64,000 bases of DNA from Eutreptiella sp. 'Long Island Sound 2002' (Eukaryota > Euglenozoa > Euglenophyceae > Eutreptiales > Eutreptiaceae). Shown in pieces: positions 30,262 to 43,800 of the stretch. The notes under the pieces were generated by a model. That model made no database searches and had not been told where the DNA came from. It was given only the letters and a program-made list of their open reading frames with translations. The stretch spans positions 57,507,919-57,571,918 of the forward strand of contig OZ038385.1 in assembly GCA_964036045.1 (NCBI GenBank), given 5' to 3'. Made by a program: the position numbers and the translations under genes. Each line of letters starts with the position of its first letter. Position 1 is the stretch's first letter.

Positions 30262-33200
30262 TGCACACATGATGCAAGTGCCTCCGGTTCACGGTATCTG
30301 ACCCTCGCAATATGGACAGTGTACCGCCAGTGTTGCACAAGATTGTAGGCAAAACCACGGAGGCTCGGCATGAGTGGCTTTGAGGGTTGTCTTGTAGGTG
30401 ATTTGCCATGACATGTTGGGAGTTTTTTTTTTGTTTTGTGCAGAGTCCAAATGTTCAAAATCATGCTACATTGTGCATGTGCTGATCATGAGGTTGATGC
30501 ATAGCTGTCGGATGTTGTTCTGTGAGTGCATGCAAGCACCCCAGTGCCATATGGACATTGTACTATTGGCGTCAGAGTAGATGACATTGCAGGCCAACTC
30601 AGGCAGCATAGGATGAGAGCTCTTGTTTGATGGTTGGTAGATGATTTGCTGTTGTGATGGAGGTTTTGTGATTAATCACATGCCAAATGTCTAGGATGTG
30701 CTTGTTTGTGTGTGTGGGTGCTTTGATTTGCACTCTGCAACTCACAGCAGCTAGTCCCCAATTTACTAGCAATGTTGGTTGGGCCACTGGCCAGCACAGG
30801 CCAAGTAGGATTGGTGGCACTGCTGCTGGTTTGGTGGCCTACCACTGCTCTCAATGCAATCTTATTCAACAGTGGTGACACATTGTGCAGATGGCAAGGT
30901 CACACTACCATAAAGCTGAAGCTCTCATACACCACACAAAGTAGATTCCCTCTAAGCATTCTAGACACTTTGTGTGCGGCAGATCAATTAGTAGGATTTT
31001 GCTTTTTGACATGAGTGCCTGAGCTTCACAGCACATATAAGCCATGTATCACCAGTTTTGTGCAAGAGTATTGTACCAGTATTGTACCACAGCACTGAAC
31101 ATTTGCAGGGTTATCATGAACAGTCAAGATTGGCCTGTATGATGGTTATGTAGGTCAGATTACAGCCTCATCCATCGATTGCCTATTACTCTTGTCAATC
31201 AAAGCATCATGTTTGCATTGCAAATCACGTGTATGTGATGATGCAAGTGCCTTTGGTTCACGGTATCTGACCCTCGCAATATGGACAGTGTACCGCCAGT
31301 GTTGCACAAGATTGCAGGCAAACCATGGAGGCTCGGCATGAGTGGCTTTGAGGGTTGTTTTGTAGGTGATTTGCCATGACACGTTGGGAGTTTTTTTTTG
31401 TTTTGTGCAGAGTCCAAATGTTCAAAATTATGCTACATTGTGCATGTGCTGATCATGAGGTTGATGCATAGCTGTTGGATGTTGTTCTGTGAGTGCATGC
31501 AAGCTCCCCAGTGCCATATGGACATTGTACTATTGGCGTCAGAGTAGATGACATTGCAGGCCAACTCAGGCAGCATAGGATGAGAGCTCATGGTTGATGG
31601 TTGGTAGATGATTTGCTGTTGTGATGGAGGTTTTGTGATTAATCACATGCCAAATGTCTAGGATCTGCTTGTTTGTTTGTGTTAGTGCTTTGATTTGCAC
31701 TCTGCAACTCACAGCAGCTAGTCCCCAATATACTAGCAATGTTGGTTGGGCCACTGGCCAGCACAGGCCAAGTAGGATTGGTGGCACTGCTGGTGGTTTG
31801 GTGGCCTACCACTGCTCTCAATGCAATCTTATTCAACAGTGGTGACACATTGTGCAGATGGCAAGGTCACTGTACCATAAAGCTGAAGCTCTCATACACG
31901 ACACAAAGTAGATTCCCTCTAAGCATTCTAGACACTTTGTGTGCGGCAGATCAATTAGTAGGATTTTGCTTTTTGACATTAGTGCCTGAGCTTCACAGCA
32001 CATATAAGCCATGTATCACCAGTTTTGTGCAAGAGTATTGTACCAGTATTGTACCACAGCACTGAACATTTGCAGGGTTATCATGAACAGTCAAGATTGG
32101 CCTGTATGATGGTTATGTAGGTCACATTACAGCCTCATCCATCGATTGCCTATTACTCTTGTCAATCAAAGCATCATGTTTGCATTGCAAATCACGTGTA
32201 TGTGATGATGCAAGTGCCTCCGGTTCACGGTATCTGACCCTCGCAACATGGACAGTGTACCGCCAGTGTTGCACAAGATTGCAGGCAAACCATGGAGGCT
32301 CGGCATGAGTGGGTTTGAGGGTTGTTTTGTAGGTGATTTGCCATGACATGTTGGGAGTTTTTTTTTTGTTTTGTGCAGAGTCCAAATGTTCAAAATCATG
32401 CTACATTGTGCATGTGCTGATCATGAGGTTGATGCATAGCTGTTGGATGTTGGTTGTTCTGTGAGTGCATGCAAGCTCCCCAGTGCCATATGGACATTGT
32501 ACTATTGGCATCAGAGTAGATGACATTGCAGGCCAACTCAGGCAGCATAGGATGAGAGCTCATGTTTGATGGTTGGTAGATGATTTGCTGTTGTGATGGA
32601 GGTTTTGTGATTAATCACATGCCAAATGTCTAGGATGTGCTTGTTTGTGTGTGTGGGTGCTTTGATTTGCACTCTGCAACTCACAGCAGCTAGTCCCCAA
32701 TATACTAGCAATGTTGGTTGGGCCACTGGCCAGCACAGGCCAAGTAGGATTGGTGGCACTGCTGGTGGTTTGGTGGCCTACCACTGCTCTCAATGCAATC
32801 TTATTCAACAGTGGTGACACATTGTGCAGATGGCAAGGTCACTGTACCATAAAGCTGAAGCTCTCATACACGACACAAAGTAGATTCCCTCTAAGCATTC
32901 TAGACACTTTGTGTGCGGCAGATCAATTTGTTGGATTTTGCTTTTTGACATTAGTGCCTGAGCTTCACAGCACATATAAGCCATGTATCACCAGTTTTGT
33001 GCAAGAGTATTGTACCAGTATTGTACCACAGCACTGAACATTTGCAGGGTTATCATGAACAGTCAAGATTGGCCTGTATGATGGTTATGTAGGTCAGATT
33101 ACAGCCTCATCCATCGATTGCCTATTACTCTTGTCAATCAAAGCATCATGTTTGCATTGCAAATTGCGTGTATGTGATGATGCAAGTGCCTCCGGTTCAC

Positions 33201-34585
33201 GGTATCTGACCCGCGCAATATGGACAGTGTACCGCCAGTGTTGCACAAGATTGCAGGCAAACCATGGAGGCTCGGCATGAGTGGCTTTGAGGGTTGTTTT
33301 GTAGGTGATTTGCCATGACACGTTGGGAGTTTTTTTTTTGTTTTGTGCAGAGTCCAAATGTTCAAAATCATGCTACATTGTGCATGTGCTGATCATGAGG
33401 TTGATGCATAGCTGTTGGATGTTGTTCTGTGAGTGCATGCAAGCACCCCAGTGCCATATGGACATTGTACTATTGGCGTCAGAGTAGATGACATTGCAGG
33501 CCAACTCAGGCAGCATAGGATGAGAGCTCATGGTTGATAGTTGGTAGATGATTTGCTGTTGTGATGGAGGTTTGGTGATTAATCACATGCCAAATGTCTA
33601 GGATGTGCTTGTTTGTGTTAGTGCTTTGATTTGCACTCTGCAACTCACAGCAGCTAGTCCCCAATATACTAGCAATGTTGGTGGTTGGGCCACTAGCCAG
33701 CACAGGCCAAGTAGGATTGGTGGCACTGCTGGTGGTTTGGTGGCCTACCACTGCTCTCAATGCAATCTTATTCAACAGTGGTGACACATTGTGCAGATGG
33801 CAAGGTCACTGTACCATAAAGCTGAAGCTCTCATACACCACACAAAGTAGATTCCCTCTAAGCATTCTAGACACTTTGTGTGCGGCAGATCAATTAGTAG
33901 GATTTCGCTTTTTGACATTAGTGCCTGAGCTTCACAGCACATATAAGCCATGTATCACCAGTTTTGTGCAAGAGTATTGTACCAGTATTGTACCACAGCA
34001 CTGAACATTTGCAGGGTTATCATGAACAGTGAAGATTGGCCTGTATGATGGTTATGTAGGTCAGATTACAGCCTCATCCATCGATTGCCTATTACTCTTG
34101 TCAATCAAAGCATCATGTTTGCATTGCAAATCACGTGTATGTGATGATGCAAGTGCCTTTGGTTCACGGTATCTGACCCTCGCAATATGGACAGTGTACC
34201 GCCAGTGTTGCACAAGATTGCAGGCAAACCATAGAGGCTCGGCATGAGTGGCTTTGAGGGTTGTTTTGTAGGTGATTTGCCATGACACGTTGGGAGTTTT
34301 TTTTTTGTTTTGTGCAGAGTCCAAACGTTCAAAATTATGCTACATTGTGCATGTGCTGATCATGAGGTTGATGCATAGCTGTTGGATGTTGGTCTGTGAG
34401 TGCATGCAAGCTCCCCAGTGCCATATGGACATTGTGCTATTGGCGTCAGAGTAGATGACATTGCAGGCCAACTCAGGCAGCATAGGATGAGAGCTCATGT
34501 TTGATGGTTGGTAGATGATTTGCTGTTGTGATGGAGGTACAGCTAGGATTGGTGGCACAGCTGGTGGTTTGGTGTCCTACCACTG
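30262..34585 (+). repeat. 966-bp satellite array, left part (about 4.4 units)
   Basis: Units of about 966-973 bp are repeated head to tail; the landmark GATGCAAGTGCC recurs near 30268, 31237, 32205, 33178 and 34144. Each unit holds a T8-T9 tract followed by GTTTTGTGCAGAGTC, the 12-bp palindrome GTGATTAATCAC, a doubled GTATTGTACCA and CAGCACATATAAGCC. Open frames of 60-108 codons recur in both strands but overlap and shift with indels, so they are by-products of homogenised repeats. The last unit has lost about 135 bp (between GATGGAGGT and TAGGATTGG) and is then cut at CCTACCACTG by the 12.97-kb insertion. Confidence 0.95.
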
Positions 34586-34593
34586 GGTCTGTA

Positions 34594-34810
34594 GTGAAAC
34601 CTAGTAAAAAATTTTTTTTCCCAAAAAAATTTTTTTACTAGGTAACAGCTTACTAGGTAACACGTTTTTTTACTAGGTATTGGGAACCTAGTAAAAAAAA
34701 AAGTTTTTTTTTTACTAGGTTTCAAAACCTAGTAAAAAAAAATTGTAAAATTTTTTTTTTTGGTTTTTACTAGGTTTCAGAACCTGGTAAAATTATTACT
34801 AGGTTACTGG
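34594..34810. repeat. Left subterminal ACTAGGT palindromes
   Basis: The words CCTAGTAAAA and TTTTACTAGG alternate in both orientations about nine times, separated by A/T runs. They form several potential hairpins (AACCTAGTAAAAAA / TTTTTTACTAGGTT). The block ends with ACTAGGTTACTGGG directly before the minisatellite. Such subterminal repeats are commonly transposase-binding sites; for this element that is an inference. Confidence 0.85.
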
Positions 34811-37800
34811 GTAGCCACCTTGCCCACTTGTGGGCCACTTCTGATTTTGCCCCCCGCTCTGAAGCGGTGGGGCTCCCCGATACGGCAGGGGTGAGGTAGC
34901 CACTTTGCCCATTTGTGGGCCACTTCTGATTTTGCGCCCCGCTGTGCAGCGGTGGGGCTCCCCGATACGGCAGGGGTGAGGTAGCCAATTTGCCCACTTG
35001 TGGGCCACTTCTGATTTTGCCCCCCGCTCTGCAGCGGTGGGGCTCCCCGATACGGCAGGGGTGAGGTAGCCAATTTGCCCACTTGTGGGCCACTTCTGAT
35101 TTTGCCCCCCGCTCTGAAGCGGTGGGGCTCCCCGATACGGCAGGGGTGAGGTAGCCACTTTGCCCACTTGTGGGCCACTTCTGATTTTGCCCCCCGCTCT
35201 GCAGCGGTGGGGCTCCCCGATACGGCAGGGGTGAGGTAGCCACTTTGCCCACTTGTGGGCCGGTTCTGATTCTGCCCCCCGCTCTGCAGCGGTGGGGATC
35301 CCCGATACGGCAGGGGTGAGGTAGCCACTTCGCCCACTTGTGGGCCACTTCTGATTTTGCCCCCCGCTCTGCAGCGGTGGGGATCCCCGATACGGCAGGG
35401 GTGAGGTAGCCACTTTGCCCACTTGTGGGCCACTTCTGATTTTGCCCCCCGCTCTGCAGCGGTGGGGCTCCCCGATACGGCAGGGGTGAGGTAGCCACTT
35501 TGCCCACTTGTGGGCCACTTCTGATTTTGCCCCCCGCTCTGCAGCGGTGTGGATCCCCGATACGGCAGGGGTGAGGTAGCCACTTTGCCCACTTGTGGGC
35601 CACTTCTGATTTTGCCCCCCGCTCTGCAGCGGTGGGGATCCCCGATACGGCAAGGGTGAGGTAGCCAATTTGCCCACTTGTGGGCCACTTCTGATTCTGC
35701 CCCCCGCTCTGCAGCGGTGGGGATCCCCGATACGGCAGGGGTGAGGTAGCCAATTTGCCCACTTGTGGGCCACTTCTGATTTTGCCCCCCGCTCTGCAGC
35801 GGTGGGGCTCCCCGATACGGCAGGAGTGAGGTAGCCACTTTGCCCATTTGTGGGCCACTTCTGATTCTGCCCCCCGCTCTGCAGCGGTGGGGATCCCCGA
35901 TACGGCAGGGGTGAGGTAGCCAATTTGCCCACGTGTGGGCCACTTGTGATTCTGCCCCCCGCTCTGCAGCGGTGGGGCTCCCCGATACGGCAGGGGTGAG
36001 GTAGCCAATTTGCCCACTTGTGGGCCACTTCTGATTTTGCCCCCCGCTCTGCAGCGGTGGGGCTCCCCGATACGGCAGGGGTGAGGTAGCCACTTTGCCC
36101 ACTTGTGGGCCACTTCTGATTTTGCCCCCCGCTCTGAAGCAGTGGGGCTCCCCGATACGGCAGGGGTGAGGTAGCCACTTTGCCCACTTGTGGGCCACTT
36201 CTGATTCTGCCCCCCGCTCTGCAGCGGTGGGGCTCCCCGATACGGCAAGGGTGAGGTAGCCAATTTGCCCACTTGTGGGCCACTTCTGATTTTGCCCCCC
36301 GCTCTGCAGCGGTGGGGCTCCCCGATACGGCAGGGGTGAGGTAGCCACTTCGCCCACTTGTGGGCCAGTTCTGATTCTGCCCCCCGCTCTGCAGCGGTGG
36401 GGCTCCCTGATACGGCAGGGGTGAGGTAGCCAATTTGCCCACTTGTGGGCCAGTTCTGATTCTGCCCCCCGCTCTGCAGCGGTGGGGATCCCCGATACAA
36501 CAGGGGTGAGGTAGCCAATTTGCCCACTTGTGGGCCACTTCTGATTCTGCCCCCCGCTCTGCAGCGGTGGGGCTCCCCGATACGGCAGGGGTGAGGTAGC
36601 CAATTTGCCCACTTGTGGGCCACTTCTGATTTTGTCCCCCGCTCTGCAGCGGTGGGGCTCCCCGATACGGCAGGGGTGAGGTAGCCAATTTGCCCACTTG
36701 TGGGCCACTTCTGATTTTGCCCCCCGCTCTGCAGCGGTGGGGCTCCCCGATACGGCAGGGGTGAGGTAGCCAATTTGCCCACTTGTGGGCCACTTCTGAT
36801 TCTGCCCCCCGCTCTGCAGCGGTGGGGCTGCCCGATACGGCAGGGGTGAGGTAGCCAATTTGCCCACTTGTGGGCCACTTCTGATTTTGCCCCCCGCTCT
36901 GCAGCACTGGGGATCCCCGATACGGCAGGGGTGAGGTAGCCACTTTGCCCACTTGTGGGCCACTTCTGATTTTGCCCCCCGCTCTGCAGCGGTGGGGATC
37001 CCCGATACGGCAGGGGTGAGGTAGCCACTTTGCCCACTTGTGGGCCACTTCTGATTTTGCCCCCCGCTCTGCAGTGGTGGGGCTCCCCGATACGGCAGGG
37101 GTGAGGTAGCCACTTCGCCCACTTGTGGGCCACTTCCGATTCTGCCCCCCGCTCTGCAGCGGTGGGGATCCCCGTTACGGCAGGGGTGAGGTAGCCAATT
37201 TGCCCACTTGTGGGCCACTTCTGATTCTGCCCCCCGCTCTGCAGCGGTGGGGCTCCCCGATACGGCAGGGGTGAGGTAGCCAATTTGCCCACTTGTGGGC
37301 CACTTCTGATTTTGCCCCCCGCTCTGAAGTAGTGGGGCTCCCCGATACGGCAGGGGTGAGGTAGCCACTTTGCCCACTTGTGGGCCACTTCTGATTTTGC
37401 CCCCCGCTCCGCAGCGGTGGGGTTCCCCGATACGGCAGGGGTGAGGTAGCCACTTTGCCCACTTGTGGGCCACTTCTGATTTTGCCCCCCGCTCTGCAGT
37501 GGTGGGGCTCCCTGATACGGCAGGGGTGAGGTAGCCAATTTGCCCACTTGTGGGCCACTTCTGATTCTGCCCCCCGCTCTGCAGCGGTGGGGATCCCCGA
37601 TACAACAGGGGTGAGGTAGCCAATTTGCCCACTTGTGGGCCACTTCTGATTCTGCCCCCCGCTCTGCAGCGGTGGGGCTCCCCGATACGGCAGGGGTGAG
37701 GTAGCCAATTTGCCCACTTGTGGGCCACTTCTGATTTTGTCCCCCGCTCTGCAGCGGTCGGGCTCCCCGATACGGCAGGGGTGAGGTAGCCAATTTGCCC

Positions 37801-40800
37801 ACTTGTGGGCCACTTCTGATTTTGCCCCCCGCTCTGCAGCGGTGGGGCTCCCCGATACGGCAGGGGTGAGGTAGCCACTTTGCCCACTTGTGGGCCACTT
37901 CTGATTCTGCCCCCCGCTCTGCAGCGGTGGGGCTGCCCGATACGGCAGGGGTGAGGTAGCCAATTTGCCCACTTGTGGGCCACTTCTGATTTTGCCCCCC
38001 GCTCTGCAGCACTGGGGATCCCCGATACGGCAGGGGTGAGGTAGCCACTTCGCCCACTTGTGGGCCACTTCCGATTCTGCCCCCCGCTCTGCAGCGGTGG
38101 GGATCCCCGATACGGCAGGGGTGAGGTAGCCACTTTGCCCACTTGTGGGCCACTTCTGATTTTGCCCCCCGCTCTGCAGTGGTGGGGCTCCCCGATACGG
38201 CAGGGGTGAGGTAGCCACTTCGCCCACTTGTGGGCCACTTCCGATTCTGCCCCCCGCTCTGCAGCGGTGGGGATCCCCGTTACGGCAGGGGTGAGGTAGC
38301 CAATTTGCCCACTTGTGGGCCACTTCTGATTCTGCCCCCCGCTCTGCAGCGGTGGGGCTCCCCGATACGGCAGGGGTGAGGTAGCCAATTTGCCCACTTG
38401 TGGGCCACTTCTGATTTTGCCCCCCGCTCTGAAGTAGTGGGGCTCCCCGATACGGCAGGGGTGAGGTAGCCACTTTGCCCACTTGTGGGCCACTTCTGAT
38501 TTTGCCCCCCGCTCCGCAGCGGTGGGGTTCCCCGATACGGCAGGGGTGAGGTAGCCACTTTGCCCACTTGTGGGCCACTTCTGATTTTGCCCCCCGCTCT
38601 GCAGTGGTGGGGCTCCCTGATACGGCAGGGGTGAGGTAGCCAATTTGCCCACTTGTGGGCCAGTTCTGATTCTGCCCCCCGCTCTGAAGCGGTGGGGATC
38701 CCCGATACAACCGGGGTGAGGTAGCCAATTTGCCCACTTGTGGGCCACTTCTGATTCTGCCCCCCGCTCTGCAGCGGTGGGGCTCCCCGATACGGCAGGG
38801 GTGAGGTAGCCAATTTGCCCACTTGTGGGCCACTTCTGATTTTGTCCCCCGCTCTGCAGCGGTGGGGCTCCCCGATACGGCAGGGGTGAGGTAGCCAATT
38901 TGCCCACTTGTGGGCCACTTCTGATTTTGCCCCCCGCTCTGCAGCGGTGGGGCTCCCCGATACGGCAGGGGTGAGGTAGCCACTTTGCCCACTTGTGGGC
39001 CACTTCTGATTCTGCCCCCCGCTCTGCAGCGGTGGGGATCCCCGATACGGCAGGGGTGAGGTAGCCACTTTGCCCACTTGTGGGCCACTTCTGATTTTGC
39101 CCCCCGCTCTGCAGTGGTGGGGCTCCCCGATACGGCAGGGGTGAGGTAGCCACTTCGCCCACTTGTGGGCCACTTCCGATTCTGCCCCCCGCTCTGCAGC
39201 GGTGGGGATCCCCGTTACGGCAGGGGTGAGGTAGCCAATTTGCCCACTTGTGGGCCACTTCTGATTCTGCCCCCCGCTCTGCAGCGGTGGGGCTCCCCGA
39301 TACGGCAGGGGTGAGGTAGCCAATTTGCCCACTTGTGGGCCACTTCTGATTTTGCCCCCCGCTCTGAAGTAGTGGGGCTCCCCGATACGGCAGGGGTGAG
39401 GTAGCCACTTTGCCCACTTGTGGGCCACTTCTGATTTTGCCCCCCGCTCCGCAGCGGTGGGGTTCCCCGATACGGCAGGGGTGAGGTAGCCACTTTGCCC
39501 ACTTGTGGGCCACTTCTGATTTTGCCCCCCGCTCTGCAGTGGTGGGGCTCCCTGATACGGCAGGGGTGAGGTAGCCAATTTGCCCACTTGTGGGCCAGTT
39601 CTGATTCTGCCCCCCGCTCTGAAGCGGTGGGGATCCCCGATACAACCGGGGTGAGGTAGCCAATTTGCCCACTTGTGGGCCACTTCTGATTCTGCCCCCC
39701 GCTCTGCAGCGGTGGGGCTCCCCGATACGGCAGGGGTGAGGTAGCCAATTTGCCCACTTGTGGGCCACTTCTGATTTTGTCCCCCGCTCTGCAGCGGTGG
39801 GGCTCCCCGATACGGCAGGGGTGAGGTAGCCAATTTGCCCACTTGTGGGCCACTTCTGATTTTGCCCCCCGCTCTGCAGCGGTGGGGCTCCCCGATACGG
39901 CAGGGGTGAGGTAGCCACTTTGCCCACTTGTGGGCCACTTCTGATTCTGCCCCCCGCTCTGCAGCGGTGGGGCTGCCCGATACGGCAGGGGTGAGGTAGC
40001 CAATTTGCCCACTTGTGGGCCACTTCTGATTTTGCCCCCCGCTCTGCAGCACTGGGGATCCCCGATACGGCAGGGGTGAGGTAGCCACTTTGCCCACTTG
40101 TGGGCCACTTCTGATTTTGCCCCCCGCTCTGCAGCGGTGGGGATCCCCGATACGGCAGGGGTGAGGTAGCCACTTTGCCCACTTGTGGGCCACTTCTGAT
40201 TTTGCCCCCCGCTCTGCAGTGGTGGGGCTCCCCGATACGGCAGGGGTGAGGTAGCCACTTCGCCCACTTGTGGGCCACTTCCGATTCTGCCCCCCGCTCT
40301 GCAGCGGTGGGGATCCCCGTTACGGCAGGGGTGAGGTAGCCAATTTGCCCACTTGTGGGCCACTTCTGATTCTGCCCCCCGTTCTGCAGCGGTAGGGCTC
40401 CCCGATACGGCAGGGGTGAGGTAGCCAATTTGCCCACTTGTGGGCCACTTCTGATTCTGCCCCCCGCTCTGCAGCGGTGGGGCTCCCCGATACGGCAGGG
40501 GTGAGGTAGCCACTTTGCCCACTTGTGGGCCACTTCTGATTTTGCCCCCCGCTCTGCAGCGGTCGGGCTCCCCGATACGGCAGGGGTGAGGTAGCCACTT
40601 TGCCCACTTGTGGGCCACTTCTGATTTTGCCCCCCGCTCTGAAGCGGAGGGGATCCCCGATACGGCAGGGGTGAGGTAGCCAATTTGCCCACTTGTGGGC
40701 CACTTCTGATTTTGCCCCCCGCTCTGCAGCGTTGGGCTTCCCGATACGGCAGGGGTGAGGTAGCCAATATGCCCACTTGTGGGCCACTTCTGATTCTGCC

Positions 40801-43800
40801 CCCCGCTCTGCAGCGCTGGGGCTCCCCGATACGGCAGGGGTGAGGTAGCCACTTTGCCCACTTGTGGGCCACTTCTGATTTTGCCCCCCGCTCTGAAGCG
40901 GTGGGGCTCCCCGATACGGCAGGGGTGAGGTAGCCACTTCGCCCACTTGTGGGCCGATTCTGATTTTGCCCCCCGCTCTGCAGCGGTGGGGATCCCCGAT
41001 ACGGCAGGGGTGAGGTAGCCAATTTGCCCACTTGTGAGCCACTTCTGATTTTGCCCCCCGCTCTGAAGCCGAGGGGCTCCCCGATACGGCAGGGGTGAGG
41101 TAGCCAATTTGCCCACTTGTGGGCCACTTCTGATTCTGCCCCCCGCTCTGCAGCGGTGGGGATCCCCGATACGGCAGGGGTGAGGTAGCCAATTTGCCCA
41201 CTTGTGGGCCACTTCTGATTCTGCCCCCCGCTCTGCAGCGGTGGGGCTCCCCGATACGGCAGGGGTGAGGTAGCCACTTTGCCCACTTGTGGGCCACTTC
41301 TGATTTTGCCCCCCGCTCTGAAGCAGTGGGGCTCCCGGATACGGCAGGGGTGAGGTAGCCACTTTGCCCACTTGTGAGCCACTTCTGATTTTGCCCCCCG
41401 CTCTGCAGCGGTATGGTTCCCCGATACGGCAGGGGTGAGGTAGCCACTTTGCCCACTTGTGGGCCAGTTCTGATTCTGCCCCCCGCTCTGCAGCGGTGGG
41501 GATCCCCGATACGGCAGGGGTGAGGTAGCCAATTTGCCCACTTGTGGGCCACTTGTGATTCTGCCCCCCGCTCTGCAGCGGTGGGGCTCCCCGATACGGC
41601 AGGGGTGAGGTAGCCAATTTGCCCACTTGTGGGCCACTTCTGATTTTGCCCTCCGCTCTGCAGCGGTGGGGCTCCCCGATACGGCAGGGGTGAGGTAGCC
41701 ACTTCGCCCACTTGTGGGCCACTTCTGATTTTGCCCCCCGCTCTGCAGCGGTGGGGCTCCCAGATACGGCAGGGGTGAGGTAGCCACTTTGCCCACTTGT
41801 GAGCCACTTCTGATTTTGCCCCCCGCTCTGCAGCGGTATGGTTCCCCGATACGGCAGGGGTGAGGTAGCCACTTTGCCCACTTGTGGGCCACTTCTGATT
41901 TTGCCCCCCGCTCTGCAGTGGTGGGGCTCCCCGATACGGCAGGGGTGAGGTAGCCAATTTGCCCACTTGTGGGCCAGTTCTGATTCTGCCCCCCGCTCTG
42001 CAGCGGTGGGGATCCCCGATACGGCAGGGGTGAGGTAGCCAATTTGCCCACTTGTGGGCCACTTCTGATTCTGCCCCCCGCTCTGCAGCGGTGGGGCTCC
42101 CCGATACGGCAGGGGTGAGGTAGCCAATTTGCCCACTTGTGGGCCACTTCTGATTTTGCCCCCCGCTCTGCAGCGGTGGGGCTCCCCGATACGGCAGGGG
42201 TGAGGTAGCCACTTCGCCCACTTGTGGGCCACTTCTGATTTTGCCCCCCGCTCTGCAGCGGTGGGGCTCCCCGATACGGCAGGGGTGAGGTAGCCACTTT
42301 GCCCACTTGTGGGCCACTTCTGATTCTGCCCCCCGCTCTGAAGCGGAGGGGATCGCCGATACGGCAGGGGTGAGGTAGCCAATTTGCCCACTTGTGGGCC
42401 ACTTCTGATTTTGCCCCCCGCTCTGAAGCGGTGGGGCTCCCGGATACGGCAGGGGTGAGGTAGCCACTTTGCCCACTTGTGGGCCACTTCTGATTTTGCC
42501 CCCCGCTCTGCAACGCTGGGGCTCCCGGATACGGCAGGGGTGAGGTAGCCAATTTGCCCACTTGTGGGTCACTTCTGATTTTGCCCCCCGCTCTGCAGCG
42601 GTGGGGCTCCCCGATACGGCAGGGGTGAGGTAGCCACTTTGCCCACTTGTGGGCCACTTCTGATTTTGCCCCCCGCTCTGCAGCGGTGGGGCTCCCCGAT
42701 ACGGCAGGGGTGAGGTAGCCACTTCGCCCACTTGTGGGCCACTTCTGATTTTGCCCCCCGCTCTGCGGCGGTGGGGCTCCCCGATACGGCAAGGGTGAGG
42801 TAGCCAATTTGCCCACTTGTGGGCCGATTCTGATTTTGCCCCCCGCTCTGCAGCGGTGGGGCTCCCCGATACGGCAGGGGTTAGGTAGCCACTTCGCCCA
42901 CTTGTGGGCCACTTCTGATTTTGCCCCCCGCTCTGCAGCGGTGGGGCTCCCCGATACGGCAGGGGTGAGGTAGCCACTTTGCCCACTTGTGGGCCACTTC
43001 TGATTTTGCCCCCCGCTCTGCAGCGGTGGGGTTCCCCGATACGGCAGGGGTGAGGTAGCCACTTCGCCCACTTGTGGGCCACTTCTGATTTTGCCCCCCG
43101 CTCTGCAGCGGTGGGGCTCCCCGATACGGCAGGGGTGAGGTAGCCACTTTGCCCACTTGTGGCCCACTTCTGATTTTGCCCCCCGCTCTGCAGTGGTGGG
43201 GCTCCCCGATATGGCAGGGGTGAGGTAGCCAATTTGCCCACTTGTGGGCCACTTCTGATTCTGCCCCCCGCTCTGCAGCGGTGGGGATCCCCGATACGGC
43301 AGGGGTGAGGTAGCCACTTCGCCCACTTGTGGGCCACTTCTGATTTTGCCCTCCGCTCTGCAGCGGTGGGGCTCCCAGATACGGCAGGGGTGAGGTAGCC
43401 ACTTCGCCCACTTGTGGGCCACTTCTGATTTTGCCCCCCGCTCTGCAGCGGTGGGGCTCCCCGATACGGCAGGGGTGAGGTAGCCACTTTGCCCACTTGT
43501 GGGCCACTTCTGATTTTGCCCCCCGCTCTGCAGCGGTGGGGATCCCCGATACGGCAGGGGTGAGGTAGCCACTTTGCCCACTTGTGGGCCACTTCTGATT
43601 CTGCCCCCCGCTCTGCAGCGGTGGGGATCCCCGATACGGCAGGGGTGAGGTAGCCAATTTGCCCACTTGTGGGCCACTTCTGATTCTGCCCCCCGCTCTG
43701 CAGCGGTGGGGCTCCCCGATACGGCAGGGGTGAGGTAGCCAATTTGCCCACTTGTGGGCCACTTCTGATTTTGCCCCCCGCTCTGCAGCGGTGGGGCTCC

